Notes: generated by a model from the sequence alone, not told the origin. A stretch of DNA of 64,000 bases from an uncultured Mediterraneibacter sp. (GCA_944381935.1 CALWMN010000013.1:1-64000), one strand, 5' to 3'; positions 23,935 through 34,337 are shown, counted from the stretch's first letter. Numbers and translations are program-made.

Positions 23935-26034
23935 TTAGAACAGATGATAATTTACAACCAGCGCTGCAAATACGATAGAAACCATAGAAAGCAGCTTGAT
24001 CAGGATATTGATGGACGGACCTGACGTATCCTTGAACGGATCGCCTACCGTATCGCCTACAACTGCCGCTTTATGGCACTCGCTTCCTTTTCCGCCGTGA
24101 GCGCCGCCCTCAATATATTTCTTGGCATTATCCCATGCCCCGCCTGCATTTGCCATAAACACAGCCATCAGGAAACCGGTTGCCGTAGATCCGGTCAGCA
24201 GACCGATCACGCCGTTATACCCGAGGATAAGCCCTGTCACGACCGGGGTCACGATCGCCAGCAGGGTCGGCAGGATCATCTCATGAAGGCTCGCCTTTGT
24301 ACAGATGTCAACACATCTCTCATAATCCGCATCCGCCTTGCCTTCCATCAGCCCGGTGATCTCCTTAAACTGGCGGCGCACTTCCATGACAATACTCTGG
24401 GCTGCACGGCCCACAGAATCCATCGTCAATGCCGCAAACACAAACGGCAGGCAGGAACCGATAAAGATTCCGACCAGAACCGTCGGGTTCATAACATCCA
24501 TATTAAGCACAACAGAGTCTCCGCCGACTTCCTGTACTTTCTCAACATATGACGCAATCAGCGCAAGTGCTGTAAGAGCTGCGGAGCCGATCGCAAAACC
24601 TTTTCCTGTTGCAGCCGTTGTATTCCCCAGGGAATCCAGGGCGTCCGTACGTTTCCGCACGTCTTCCTCGAGCCCTGCCATCTCAGCGATACCGCCCGCG
24701 TTATCCGCGATTGGCCCGTACGCGTCCGTCGCCAGTGTGATACCAAGAGTAGAAAGCATACCTACCGCTGCCAGGGCAATACCGTACAGTCCCCTTGTTG
24801 TCTCGATAAATCCGCCTGAAAAAGCATATGCCGCCATAACACAGATCGCGATAATCACGATCGGAACCGCTGTGGAAAGCATACCGAGGCTGAGGCCCCC
24901 GATAATAATCGTTGCAGAACCGGTCTCTGATTTTGCCGCCAGATTCTGCGTCGGTTTATATGTATCTGATGTAAAATATTCGGTAAAGAATCCGATCAGC
25001 ACTCCTGCGAGAAGTCCGCCAAGGATCGCAAAATAGAATCCGATAAAGTCGCTTCCAAGAATAAACCATACGATCGGGAACGCTACCACTGCGATGATAA
25101 TCGCACTTGTGTTGGTGCCGCGCCTGAGCGCTTTTAAAAGCGTGCTCTGGTCTGTGCTCTCGCCGGTCTTTACCAGAAGAGAACCGATGATAGATGCAAG
25201 CACACCGACAGCCGCCAGGATCATCGGGATCACGACCGCATTGACACGGTCAACCGCTTCAATCTGGTTAAATGCAATAACTCCGAGTGAGCATGCAGAA
25301 AGGATCGAACCTACATAAGATTCGTAGAGGTCAGCGCCCATTCCGGCAACATCGCCTACATTATCGCCTACATTATCCGCGATAACAGCCGGGTTTCTGG
25401 GGTCATCCTCCGGAATACCCGCCTCAACCTTTCCGACAAGGTCTGCCCCCACATCGGCTGCCTTTGTATAGATACCGCCGCCGACACGGGCAAACAATGC
25501 CATCGATGAAGCGCCCATTCCAAATGTAAGCATTGTGCTCGTGATATCTTCAATAGAAAGACCAAATACCAGTTTCAGCAGGAGATACCAGATTGAAATA
25601 TCCAAAAGCCCCAGTCCTACCACGGTGAATCCCATAACTGATCCGGCTGAGAATGCCACGTTCAGTCCCTTGTTGAGACTGTTCTGGCAGGCTGCTGCCG
25701 TCCTGGCATTTGCACGGGTCGCAATCTGCATCCCCACAAAGCCTGAGAGGCCTGAGAAAAATCCTCCTGTCACAAAAGCAAACGGAACATACGGTGTCAG
25801 GAAGCCGCCGATCGCCATAACCAGCAGAATCACAAACATAACCGCAAAAAACCCGATGAGGATTTTGTACTGACGTCTCAGATACGCCATTGCCCCCTGA
25901 TGGATGGAACCTGAAATCTTTTTCATCGTCTCATTTCCCTGTGGGAAACGAAGAACCTTCTGTGCTCTGCTCGCAACAAACAGAAGGGCAATGATGGAGC
26001 CGCATAGTGTCAGTAGTGCCAATAAATTATCCAT
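23935..26034 (-). CDS. hppA: Membrane-bound ion-translocating pyrophosphatase
   Basis: A 699-residue, about 16-helix membrane pyrophosphatase that couples PPi hydrolysis to Na+ or H+ export. Signatures: [40 protein letters not shown] and [12 protein letters not shown]. The cation-determining site reads [10 protein letters not shown]; Ala (not Lys) there marks the K+-dependent class, which in anaerobes is often Na+-pumping. The ATG at 26034 follows GGAGGAAG; an upstream frame extension is not used. Monocistronic, with its own terminator. Confidence 0.96.
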   Translation of the reverse strand: MDNLLALLTLCGSIIALLFVASRAQKVLRFPQGNETMKKISGSIHQGAMAYLRRQYKILIGFFAVMFVILLVMAIGGFLTPYVPFAFVTGGFFSGLSGFVGMQIATRANARTAAACQNSLNKGLNVAFSAGSVMGFTVVGLGLLDISIWYLLLKLVFGLSIEDITSTMLTFGMGASSMALFARVGGGIYTKAADVGADLVGKVEAGIPEDDPRNPAVIADNVGDNVGDVAGMGADLYESYVGSILSACSLGVIAFNQIEAVDRVNAVVIPMILAAVGVLASIIGSLLVKTGESTDQSTLLKALRRGTNTSAIIIAVVAFPIVWFILGSDFIGFYFAILGGLLAGVLIGFFTEYFTSDTYKPTQNLAAKSETGSATIIIGGLSLGMLSTAVPIVIIAICVMAAYAFSGGFIETTRGLYGIALAAVGMLSTLGITLATDAYGPIADNAGGIAEMAGLEEDVRKRTDALDSLGNTTAATGKGFAIGSAALTALALIASYVEKVQEVGGDSVVLNMDVMNPTVLVGIFIGSCLPFVFAALTMDSVGRAAQSIVMEVRRQFKEITGLMEGKADADYERCVDICTKASLHEMILPTLLAIVTPVVTGLILGYNGVIGLLTGSTATGFLMAVFMANAGGAWDNAKKYIEGGAHGGKGSECHKAAVVGDTVGDPFKDTSGPSINILIKLLSMVSIVFAALVVNYHLF

Positions 26035-26208
26035 TTCGTTCTTCCTCCATTCCATTTTAGAATTTTATGTATACGCAATCTATTATAACACCTTTACAGA
26101 TTTTTTAGTATATATTTCTCAATTGTTTTTGCAATTTAGCGAAATCTTTATGCAGAATCCAGTATATTTATCAAACAGAAGTAATCTTTCTGCCTTTTGT
26201 ACACAAAA

Positions 26209-26241
26209 ATGTACCGGGAACCGTTTGGATTCCCGGTACAT
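26209..26241 (-). terminator. Terminator of glgB
   Basis: A perfect 12-bp stem ATGTACCGGGAA/TTCCCGGTACAT, followed on the minus strand by TTTTTGTG. Confidence 0.85.
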
Positions 26242-26255
26242 GTTTCCTTTTCTCA

Positions 26256-28181
26256 TCAAAATTCAAATACTGCCACCCCGTACGCCGGCAGCGGATACGC
26301 GAATGAATATTTCTGTCCGTCACATTCCTGTTTTACAGGCTTATACAGAAGCGGCCTCGCCTCCCCTTTTCCGCCATATTGTACATCATCACTGTTTAAA
26401 ATCAGCTTCATCTGCTTTCTCCTCGGCACTCCAACCCTGTAGTCCGGGCGCTCCACCGGTGTAAAGTTACATACAAACAGCAGGTTTTTCTTATTATCCC
26501 TGGAATGTCTCATAAAGCTGTAAATGCTGCGGAAACAGTCGTCCGCATTGATCCACTCAAAGCCTGCCGGTTCTGAGTCCGTCTCATACATCGCCTTATT
26601 TCTCTTATAGAGGTGGAGCAGATCCCTGTACCAGTTCTGGATCGCCTGGTGCTCCGGCTCTTCCAGAAGATACCAGTCAAGCTCCCTCTCCTCACTCCAC
26701 TCACGGAGCTGGGCGAAATCCTGCCCCATAAAGAGGAGCTTCTTCCCGGGATGCCCGGTCATAAACGCATACCCCACCTTCAGATTCGCATATTTGTCAA
26801 AACCAAGTCCCGGCATTTTATTAATCATCGAACATTTCAGATGTACAACCTCGTCATGAGAAAGCACAAGAATATAATTCTCGCTGTAAGCATACGAACT
26901 GGCAAAGGTCATCATATTGTGCGCATTTTTCCTGAAATACGGGTCTAGCTTCATATATTCTGTAAAATCATGCATCCATCCCATATTCCACTTCAGGCTG
27001 AAGCCAAGCCCGTCATCTTCCGGCGCTCCCGTCACTTTGGGCCACGCCGTCGATTCCTCCGCGATCATGACAGCGCCCTTGTTCCTGCCCAGTACAACGG
27101 AATTAAGATGCTTGAAAAATTCGATCGCCTCAAGATTCTCGTTGCCGCCATATTTATTCGCAACCCACTGACCATCCTGCTTTCCATAATCCAGGTACAG
27201 CATGGACGCAACTGCGTCAACACGGAGCCCGTCCACATGGTAATGCTCGATCCAGAACAGGGCGTTGGCAATCAGGAAATTTCTGACTTCCGGTTTCCCG
27301 TAATCGAATATCTTGGTTCCCCAGTCGGGATGCTCGCCCTTCCTCGGATCCGCATACTCGAATGTAGGCGTTCCGTCAAAATCAGCCAGTCCATGTGCAT
27401 CTCTCGGAAAATGCGCCGGAACCCAGTCGAGAATCACGCCGATCTTATTGCGGTGAAGATAATTGACCATGTAGGCGAAATCCTCCGGTGTCCCGTACCG
27501 CGATGTAGGCGCATAGTACCCGGTCACCTGGTATCCCCAGGAACCGTCAAAGGGATATTCTGCCATTCCCATAAGTTCGACATGCGTATATCCCATATTT
27601 TTCACATATTTTGCAAGTGCCTCTGCAAATTCTCTGTAGGTGTAAAAGCCTTCGTCTTCCCTCCCCGGATGCCTCATCCAGGAGCCGAGGTGAACCTCAT
27701 AGATGGACATCGGATTCTCTTTGTGGTTCCATGTTTTCCTGTTCTCCATCCATGCGTCGTCCGTCCACTTCAGATGGGAAATGTCCGTCACGACAGACGC
27801 CGTCCCCGGTCTTAGTTCTGCATAATTGGCAAATGGGTCTGCTTTAAAAATGCGTTTTCCCTGCTGTGTCTCAATACAGAACTTGTACAGATCCCCCTCT
27901 TCCACACCCGGCACAAAGCAGGTATAAATTCCGACAGGATCCTGACGCTCCATATAATTCGCTTCAAAATCCCAGTCATTGAAATCACCCACAACCGCCA
28001 CTCTGCGCGCATGCGGCGCCCACACTGCAAAATATACGCCTGGCTTTCCGTTTACCGTCACTTTATGGGCGCCCATCTTCTGATAGATCTCATAATGGTT
28101 GCCCTGCCCGAAAAGATACTGATCAAGTTCCCCGATTTCATAAGGCTGCACATTTTTCTTTGTGCTGTTTTTCTTTACCAT
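26256..28181 (-). CDS. glgB: 1,4-alpha-glucan branching enzyme
   Basis: A 641-residue GH13 branching enzyme that forms alpha-1,6 branches in glycogen. An N-terminal CBM48 region (YFAVWAPHARRVAVVGDFNDW) precedes the barrel. Catalytic residues are in DGLRVDAVASMLYLDY (nucleophile Asp), MIAEESTAWP (Glu) and LVLSHDEVVH (Asp). Start ATG at 28181 after GGCGAGGTGG. No other glycogen genes are adjacent, which is common in Lachnospiraceae. Confidence 0.96.
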   Translation of the reverse strand: MVKKNSTKKNVQPYEIGELDQYLFGQGNHYEIYQKMGAHKVTVNGKPGVYFAVWAPHARRVAVVGDFNDWDFEANYMERQDPVGIYTCFVPGVEEGDLYKFCIETQQGKRIFKADPFANYAELRPGTASVVTDISHLKWTDDAWMENRKTWNHKENPMSIYEVHLGSWMRHPGREDEGFYTYREFAEALAKYVKNMGYTHVELMGMAEYPFDGSWGYQVTGYYAPTSRYGTPEDFAYMVNYLHRNKIGVILDWVPAHFPRDAHGLADFDGTPTFEYADPRKGEHPDWGTKIFDYGKPEVRNFLIANALFWIEHYHVDGLRVDAVASMLYLDYGKQDGQWVANKYGGNENLEAIEFFKHLNSVVLGRNKGAVMIAEESTAWPKVTGAPEDDGLGFSLKWNMGWMHDFTEYMKLDPYFRKNAHNMMTFASSYAYSENYILVLSHDEVVHLKCSMINKMPGLGFDKYANLKVGYAFMTGHPGKKLLFMGQDFAQLREWSEERELDWYLLEEPEHQAIQNWYRDLLHLYKRNKAMYETDSEPAGFEWINADDCFRSIYSFMRHSRDNKKNLLFVCNFTPVERPDYRVGVPRRKQMKLILNSDDVQYGGKGEARPLLYKPVKQECDGQKYSFAYPLPAYGVAVFEF

Positions 28182-28282
28182 AAAACCCACCTCGCCGCTC
28201 TGATTTTCGTAACTGTACCCCGGACAGTTACCTTTTTTATATATAGTAACATTATACTTGAAAGCATCCGAAAAAGAAAGAG

Positions 28283-28310
28283 AAAAGGCAGCCTTTTTGG
28301 ACTGCCTTTT
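28283..28310 (-). terminator. Terminator of the TPR-AAA gene
   Basis: A 9-bp stem AAAAGGCAG/CTGCCTTTT with T-rich sequence following on the minus strand. Confidence 0.75.
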
Positions 28311-28319
28311 GTACTCCTT

Positions 28320-31319
28320 TTAATTATTAAAATCTTTCTCTGAAAGTAAAATCCTGTCCGCCTCATCCGTATTCTTTCCGAATACCCGCTTGACCAGTTT
28401 CTTTGCCGAAGCCTTCTGCGAATGTTGGATCGCTTTATCCATCACTTCTTTGACTTCTGCCACCGTAACCGCATGATCCTCTCTCTGCAGAGAGTCTATA
28501 CGGCTGTAAAGGGCCAGAATCCCCATTTCATCGATGCGGTATCCGTTTTCCTGGGCGTAGGTCTGCCCGAAAGTCACAAGTTCATCGTTGATAAAGATCG
28601 GCACCTCAAGACGCGATGTGAATTTCCTCCTGAACTCACGGTTGGAAGACAGAAGCCTGTCAAGCGGCTTCCTCTGTTCTTCCAGAACGATCAGCATCTC
28701 CCCGGTGTCTTTTTCCATTGCCTTATTGAGGCGTGCGACCGTTTTCTCATGGAGCTTGCCTGCCTTTTCAATAATCAGGGCGCCTCCGTAGAGTTTGCTG
28801 AAAATATCCCCGATCTTCTTCTTATTCAAAGATTCCCCGGTAACAATTGCCACTTTTCCCTGGCGGATATTACGCTGTTTCTGGATGGCCTTTACAACAT
28901 CCACTGCAAGTACCGTCTTTCCGTTTCCTTTGTTTCCGATAATCAGCAAGTTTCCTGTTCTCGATGTCCCCTCCCTGTTCGTACAGTTTTTATCCTGTTC
29001 AAGGACGTCCACCAGCTGTTCACTCATACCGCGGACCGGCACGAAATAGGAGAACAGTTTCTTCTGCTCCTCCGTCAGTCCGGCTCTGGTTCCGATGCCG
29101 CTCTGCATCTGAAGGTCATAACGCCCATGCACAATAAATCCTGTATCAGACATGGAAAGTGCGTCCGATATTTCATCCAGCGGAAGCGGCGCCGTTTTCC
29201 CGGTTGCAATCATCTTTGCCGTTTCTTTCCTGCTAAGAGGCGTCGTCGCAGAAAGAATATCCATTTCATCTGCATCATCATCCGGGACCTCACGGTCGTC
29301 AGGTTCACTTCCATATTCCGGTCCCACCCGAAATTCCTCGTCAAAGTCCGGAATCTCTGTCTCATCTGTCAGTTCTTCCGCATCGTCTTCCAAAATCTCC
29401 TCTGCTTCCCCGTATGCAAAACCGTCATATTCCGGATCTTCTTCATACTCTTCTTCGTACTCTTCCCCGAAATCATCTTCGATCTGCTCTTCATAGTCCC
29501 CAGGGAATTCCTCTTCAACAAATTCCTCCGCCGCATCATCCTCCAGGTCGTCTCCCCAGAAATCCTCAGAGTCTTCATCTTCCAGATCGATCTCGTCATC
29601 TATTCGGAGATCCTCCGCAACTTCCTCCATATTCTCACGCGGTTCCTCTGGCTTTCCCTCTTTGCGCTCCTGCAAAGGATCAGATTCTTCCGGCGGGATT
29701 ACGCCCTCGATCTCATCGATCATCCGTTGAATATCCGGCGGGAGGATCGGTTCCGTCTTTTTCTTTTCTGCCATAGTCTCCCCTGTTGTTTCCCCTTCCG
29801 TCAAATCTTCGGCTTCTTCCCCGTCAAGTACATTCTCTTCTTCCGCCGGTTCTGCTTCCACTGCCGCACCTTCTTCTGCCTCCGCTTCCCCAGCTGCTAC
29901 TGGTTCCTCTTTCGGCTCCGCTTCCCCAGCTGCTTCTGCCGCTGCTTCCTTAGGATCTTCTGTCTCGGGTTCCACTTCCGGTTCCGGCTCTGGTTCCCCA
30001 GGCTCTTCTATCTCAAGCTCCACTTCCGGCTCTGGTTCCCCAGGCTCTTCTATCTCAAGTTCCACTTCCGGCTCTGGTTGCTTCAGTTCTTCTTCCCCAT
30101 ACTCTTCTTTCTCCTCGTCCCGGCTCTCCCAGCCGGACATGATATCCTCCAGGCTCATCTGCCCTTCTATCTGTCCGTCATCTTCCGAAAGTTCCTCTTG
30201 TCCCGCTCCCTCTGCTTCTGCCAGGAACTCTTCTGCCCCCGATATATCGAGACCCTCCGCATCGATCTCCATCTCTTCAATATCTTCGTCAGCTTCGTCA
30301 GCTATAAGCTCCTTTATTCCGCCCGAAGCCGGAAAGTCCCTTTTCTCGGTCTCTTCCTTCGATACACGCTCAGCCATCCCGAGATCTGCAACAGCCTCAA
30401 TATCCTCTATCTCTTCTGCCAGATCACTTATATCCTCATCCTCTTGGTCATCCTGCCGGTTTCCGGCTCCCTCTTCGTCCTTGTGCAACAGCTTTTTTAG
30501 AGCTTCATCCAGGCGCATCGTGCTGCCTATTTTTTTGTTTCCGTCAAACTCAGGTTCGGAGCTAAGTCCTTCCTCTTCAGTGGCAGGTTCTGCAGCCACA
30601 TCCTCTATCTCTTCTGCCCTGCTTCCCACTGCCTCTGCCGGTTCAGCCTTCCCGGACGCAACGTATGTCTCCAGATCCGGCATCTCTTCTGTCTCCGAAG
30701 ACGGCTTCTCATATCTGTGATCATATTTCTCCTGCTGTGAGGGTGTCAGAGGCTTATACTGCATCTTCAGTTCCATAGCCTTATAAACATACTGCCCCTC
30801 GCTGAACCAGAGGATCAGGTCGTCACATTCTTCCAGGCACTCAGCCGTCATCCCCGCTTCCTGATATAACTTTGCAAGCTCGTACGCCCACTCCTCAATA
30901 TACTCAGCCTTTTTAAACTCTTCCAGAGCCTCGATCTGCTGCTCTACCGGCGCACGCTGAGCCCGCAGAATCTGGTACCGGAGAATATGCTGGTTCGGGT
31001 CTTTGGGCGCGATCTGCATGAAATCATCATAATAGTCTATCGCTTCATCTACATTACCGGTTTTAAGCGCCAGGGTACACAGACGGTAGATCACCTTCCG
31101 GCTGCCTTCAGCGCGGTGATAAGCGATCCTGAGAACATCATAGCTCTTCTGATATTCTTTATTCTTTTCATAGATATCGCTGACATTCGTCAGCATCGTA
31201 ACATTGCGGACTCTCTTCCAGTCAATCTCATCCGCAATCCCGGCCGCTTTCCTGTATGAGCCGTCTTCCATAAGTTCAAGCATCTGTTCTGTCTTTAACT
31301 TATATTCATACTTATCCAC
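28320..31319 (-). CDS. Large acidic TPR / AAA ATPase protein
   Basis: A protein of 999 residues in three parts. Residues about 1-190 form TPR-like helical repeats. Residues about 200-690 are a very acidic low-complexity linker rich in Glu, Asp and Pro, including two 14-residue repeats (EPEVELEIEEPGEP). Residues about 730-960 are a CbxX-like AAA module with Walker A in IIGNKGNGKT, a GGALIIEKAGKL strand and a sensor region ending in EVPIFINDELV. Start is the GTG at 31319, five bases after GAGGTGA. Such TPR-AAA proteins occur in Lachnospiraceae but their role is unknown; a scaffold or chaperone function is a guess. Confidence 0.75.
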   Translation of the reverse strand: MDKYEYKLKTEQMLELMEDGSYRKAAGIADEIDWKRVRNVTMLTNVSDIYEKNKEYQKSYDVLRIAYHRAEGSRKVIYRLCTLALKTGNVDEAIDYYDDFMQIAPKDPNQHILRYQILRAQRAPVEQQIEALEEFKKAEYIEEWAYELAKLYQEAGMTAECLEECDDLILWFSEGQYVYKAMELKMQYKPLTPSQQEKYDHRYEKPSSETEEMPDLETYVASGKAEPAEAVGSRAEEIEDVAAEPATEEEGLSSEPEFDGNKKIGSTMRLDEALKKLLHKDEEGAGNRQDDQEDEDISDLAEEIEDIEAVADLGMAERVSKEETEKRDFPASGGIKELIADEADEDIEEMEIDAEGLDISGAEEFLAEAEGAGQEELSEDDGQIEGQMSLEDIMSGWESRDEEKEEYGEEELKQPEPEVELEIEEPGEPEPEVELEIEEPGEPEPEPEVEPETEDPKEAAAEAAGEAEPKEEPVAAGEAEAEEGAAVEAEPAEEENVLDGEEAEDLTEGETTGETMAEKKKTEPILPPDIQRMIDEIEGVIPPEESDPLQERKEGKPEEPRENMEEVAEDLRIDDEIDLEDEDSEDFWGDDLEDDAAEEFVEEEFPGDYEEQIEDDFGEEYEEEYEEDPEYDGFAYGEAEEILEDDAEELTDETEIPDFDEEFRVGPEYGSEPDDREVPDDDADEMDILSATTPLSRKETAKMIATGKTAPLPLDEISDALSMSDTGFIVHGRYDLQMQSGIGTRAGLTEEQKKLFSYFVPVRGMSEQLVDVLEQDKNCTNREGTSRTGNLLIIGNKGNGKTVLAVDVVKAIQKQRNIRQGKVAIVTGESLNKKKIGDIFSKLYGGALIIEKAGKLHEKTVARLNKAMEKDTGEMLIVLEEQRKPLDRLLSSNREFRRKFTSRLEVPIFINDELVTFGQTYAQENGYRIDEMGILALYSRIDSLQREDHAVTVAEVKEVMDKAIQHSQKASAKKLVKRVFGKNTDEADRILLSEKDFNN
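29993..30076. repeat. 42-bp tandem repeat inside the acidic linker
   Basis: Two nearly identical 42-bp copies, in phase with the reading frame, encode the repeated 14-residue acidic unit. A weaker partial copy follows on each side. Confidence 0.8.
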
Positions 31320-31407
31320 CGCAGTCACCTCATAAAAAAATGTTTCATTGCCATCGGTCACATATCTTTATTTTATCCCTGTCTATATAAGCCGATACTC
31401 TTTCCCT

Positions 31408-31436
31408 AGTTTATCATATGACATCCGTAATGTCAA
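31408..31436 (-). promoter_or_regulatory. Promoter of the TPR-AAA gene
   Basis: TTGACA (31431-31436), a 17-bp spacer and TAAACT (31408-31413) on the minus strand, about 90 bp before the GTG start. Confidence 0.65.
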
Positions 31437-31437
31437 A

Positions 31438-31473
31438 AAAATGCATCCTCAATTGACATTGATGATGCATTTT
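31438..31473. terminator. Bidirectional terminator
   Basis: A 10-bp stem AAAATGCATC/GATGCATTTT with T-runs on both sides. It ends minus-strand transcription coming from the promoter at 32162-32190. Confidence 0.8.
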
Positions 31474-32161
31474 ATTTTTTATTTAATTTTTTCATTACTT
31501 TTACTTTATAATTAAATCGGAGGCGCTTGCCTGATTACGTTCCTGTGAGACCTCTGCCATCTGTTATTCCGCAATATTGAGGTCTTAACCTCCTCTATCA
31601 CCTGGAATAATCAAGTGAGGTTCATAGCAAAATCCTTATCTCTCCTTCTTTTTCGATTCCGGTACCATTCTTATATTTTTTAAGAAATCTCCCAAGTTAT
31701 TCTTCCTATAATTGTTCACCCGAAGCAGTATTGTTATTCAATATTCCAACGGCTTAATAAATTATTACTTCTATAACTATGAACTTCTTACTATAAAATG
31801 ATAGTCTACTCGATGTTTCTTTACACATCTTTCAAAACTCTGCTATATGTGGTATCTATATTCAATACGTCTGCAAATGTTAAATCTGTTGATTTTCATC
31901 CAGATTCTGTACTCTCCGATCCTTCCTTTTCATTCTGATCTTTTTCTGGATTCTTAACTTATCTACAGCAAAGGTCTCTTACTTCACAGGAACTTCCATT
32001 TGCCGTACCACTGACATATTGATTATTAACTGTCGCTATACTGTCCATTGGACTTACCTCCCGTTGCCTTATATTTTTAATCTAAAAGAACAGGATATGT
32101 ATAACTGAACTTTTAGATAAATACCTTTTGAGAACTTTTTGTATCTCTTTTGGATGGTTCT
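31474..32161 (-). other. AT-rich region with decayed reading frames
   Basis: About 690 bp of low-GC DNA without an intact gene beyond the 29-codon frame noted separately. On the minus strand, short open pieces follow one another through stop codons after that small frame (for example TDLTFADVLNIDTTYSRVLKD near 31840-31900), as expected of a gene broken by mutations. It lies between a strong promoter and a terminator. I could not identify the ancestor. Confidence 0.45.
31959..32048 (-). CDS. 29-codon reading frame with a Cys-rich end
   Basis: ATG at 32048 follows GGGAGGT and a near-consensus promoter. The product begins MDSIATVNNQYVSG and ends GSSCEVRDLCCR. It is either a short secreted or signalling-type peptide or the surviving 5' end of the decayed gene that continues downstream. 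The second view is favoured, because open frames in the same region continue beyond the stop. Confidence 0.35.
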   Translation of the reverse strand: MDSIATVNNQYVSGTANGSSCEVRDLCCR

Positions 32162-32190
32162 ATAATATCACTGCCGCAAATATTTGTCAA
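32162..32190 (-). promoter_or_regulatory. Near-consensus sigma-A promoter
   Basis: TTGACA (32185-32190), exactly 17 bp, then TATTAT (32162-32167) on the minus strand. It is one of the best promoters in the window, yet no intact gene follows. Confidence 0.75.
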
Positions 32191-32324
32191 CACATTTTTC
32201 TTTTATTTTAAATAAATTTTTATAATTGTATAATTTTGATCGAATTTTCTGATAAATATGTTTTTCTTTGATCTTCCTCTGCTGCCCCATACCATATATA
32301 TGTGGCAGAAAAAGTATTTACAGA

Positions 32325-33443
32325 TTATTCAGACAAATCATATTCCCGGATCCTATATCCTGCCTTGCCCTGCTGCTTTGCCTCATACAGCGCCTTATCT
32401 GCCTGCTCAAAAAGCCTGGAATATTCGACGTTCTGTCTGTGTGCCAGCACGACTCCCATGCTGCTTGTCACCTTGCAGCCGACATCTCTCATCGTCTCAT
32501 GGCTGAGCCTGCCCTGAATTTTCTCACACTTTGCCCGAATCAATTTTTCAGATGCGATGCCTTTTATAAGAACGACAAATTCATCTCCCCCGAACCTCCC
32601 GACTATATCCGTGGATTGAAATGTATCCAGCAGAATCTGTCCTGTTCTGCGCAGGACCTGATCGCCCGCCGCATGTCCTTTCGTATCGTTCACCTCTTTG
32701 AAATTATCCAGGTCTACAATCATCATCATACAGGTCACATGAGGATTGTGCAGCTGAAAATACAGGCTGAATGCCTCCTGGCTGCTCTGTTTGTTCAGAA
32801 TGTCCGTCAGGGAATCTTTTGTGCTAAGCTGCTTATATTTTATTCGGATCTCATAATCCCTCACCCTCAGGACGAGTATCATATTCGCAACTACCACGGA
32901 ACACAGCAGGGCGAACATAGAACCGAATATATCATACTGACCGATCCGTTCATCCTTGAACGTTAAGATCTCAACAATATAAACGATCTCTGCCGCTCCG
33001 ATTACACTGTAAGAAATATAGAACGGAAGCGTAAAAAGCACCGGCATCACGACATAGAGAAGCGGAACGAAAACAGACGAACCCTGCGGTGTCCCCGCAG
33101 TATCTATCAGCGTGCTGAACCCGAAAAGAATGATTTCCAGCAGAATACACAACCCTGTGACATCTCTGAAATTCCCTCTGTTCTTCCCCCGTAATTCATA
33201 AAAAAATGTGATGGCGCAGCAAAACACGCTTGCAGGCAGAAATCCGATATGCCAGACTGTGGCTTGCCATCCGTTGATAATATACGGCGTGATAAGGAGA
33301 AAAAAACTAAGCAGCGCCACTGTCACTACATTCGCAGGCAGCAAAAGCCGCAGATTGTTAGAAGCTATCTCCTTTTTTGCATCATGGAAATATCTTTTCC
33401 TCTTCTCAAGTTCTTCCCTGATCAGCACAACCGTCCTCACCAT
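32325..33443 (-). CDS. Membrane diguanylate cyclase (GGDEF)
   Basis: About six N-terminal membrane helices (residues 30-195) precede a GGDEF domain (about 205-370) with an intact GRFGGDEFVVL motif and the substrate-binding VDLDNFKEVNDTKGHAAGD. It should synthesise cyclic di-GMP. No EAL domain or RxxD inhibitory site is seen. The ATG at 33443 gives 372 residues; a TTG 6 bp upstream is closer to the AAAGGGGA site and could be used. It is monocistronic. Confidence 0.9.
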   Translation of the reverse strand: MVRTVVLIREELEKRKRYFHDAKKEIASNNLRLLLPANVVTVALLSFFLLITPYIINGWQATVWHIGFLPASVFCCAITFFYELRGKNRGNFRDVTGLCILLEIILFGFSTLIDTAGTPQGSSVFVPLLYVVMPVLFTLPFYISYSVIGAAEIVYIVEILTFKDERIGQYDIFGSMFALLCSVVVANMILVLRVRDYEIRIKYKQLSTKDSLTDILNKQSSQEAFSLYFQLHNPHVTCMMMIVDLDNFKEVNDTKGHAAGDQVLRRTGQILLDTFQSTDIVGRFGGDEFVVLIKGIASEKLIRAKCEKIQGRLSHETMRDVGCKVTSSMGVVLAHRQNVEYSRLFEQADKALYEAKQQGKAGYRIREYDLSE

Positions 33444-33517
33444 TTTCAACGCAATCCCCTTTCTGTCATTTATCGGTCTTTTTCCCCTGAATCTTCCTAA
33501 AATTGACTGCCTCTTTT

Positions 33518-33546
33518 ATCATAGAGGAAACGCTTATCATATTCAA
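33518..33546 (-). promoter_or_regulatory. Promoter of the second GGDEF gene
   Basis: TTGAAT (33541-33546), a 17-bp spacer and TATGAT (33518-33523) on the minus strand. Confidence 0.55.
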
Positions 33547-33599
33547 TTATATATCCTTCAAATTACAGTCAATTTCATGTTCCCTGCTACGCCCGAATG

Positions 33600-34337
33600 C
33601 TATGCGCCGGTCCCTCCCCTGCGCCTTGTAGCGACATCCTGGAACCGGAAATAATCGGGACGGTGTCTCGACTGCGTATATTCAAACTGTATTCCATTGT
33701 CGTCATAGGTCTGGCTTGTTATAACTGCCATGCAGTTGTAGTCTTTCAGATCTATATATTTCTCATCAATCTGCGTGACTCGCTCTACTGTCAGTGTCCG
33801 TTTGCTTGTGGTAATGGTCAGTCCCAGCTCTTCTTCCAGAAAGTCATAGACCGAAGCAGACGCGATCTCAGGCGTCAGTCCGCGGGTCAGATCTTTCAGG
33901 AAATAGTTGTGGTCAAGAATCAACGGTCTCCCATCCAGCGACCGGAGCCTCTGTATGTAGTAAAGCGCCGTCCCCCTCTTAAATCCCGTTTTCTTCTCTA
34001 TCTTATCGTCTGCCGTGATCTCGGCAAACTGAAGGACTTTTGTAAAGGGCTGCTTCTTATTCCTCTGGGCGGATTCCTTGAACGATTCGATTCCCCCCAC
34101 GGTAAATGCCGTCTGCTCAATCGGCTGGAAAATATTCCTCACCCCTTTTCCATGCATCGGCTGGACATATCCTCCCGCCGTAAGCTCGGCAAGAGCGCGG
34201 CGCACCGTATTCCTGGAACAACCATACTCCGCCGCCAGCATATTTTCAGAAGGAAGCATCTCCTGATATGCGTAAAACTCCGTCTCTATCTTCTCTTTTA
34301 AATCCCGATATATCCGGTCATACTTTGCTCTTGGCAT
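33600..34337 (-). CDS. treR: Trehalose operon repressor TreR (GntR/HutC family)
   Basis: A 245-residue regulator: N-terminal GntR winged helix (about 5-70; LPSENMLAAEYGCSRNTVRR) and a C-terminal UTRA effector domain (about 95-235; ALYYIQRLRSLDGRPLILDH). It lies divergent to treP and treC and should bind trehalose-6-phosphate, releasing the operators. One operator-like TTGTTTAAACAT lies in its own promoter, suggesting autoregulation. Confidence 0.92.
   Translation of the reverse strand: MPRAKYDRIYRDLKEKIETEFYAYQEMLPSENMLAAEYGCSRNTVRRALAELTAGGYVQPMHGKGVRNIFQPIEQTAFTVGGIESFKESAQRNKKQPFTKVLQFAEITADDKIEKKTGFKRGTALYYIQRLRSLDGRPLILDHNYFLKDLTRGLTPEIASASVYDFLEEELGLTITTSKRTLTVERVTQIDEKYIDLKDYNCMAVITSQTYDDNGIQFEYTQSRHRPDYFRFQDVATRRRGGTGA

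Noticed and set aside
28422..30500. A 692-codon open frame on the plus strand
   Set aside because: It lies opposite the acidic TPR-AAA gene. The Glu/Asp-rich coding strand leaves few stops on the complement, giving a Phe/Arg/Cys-rich product with no family character.
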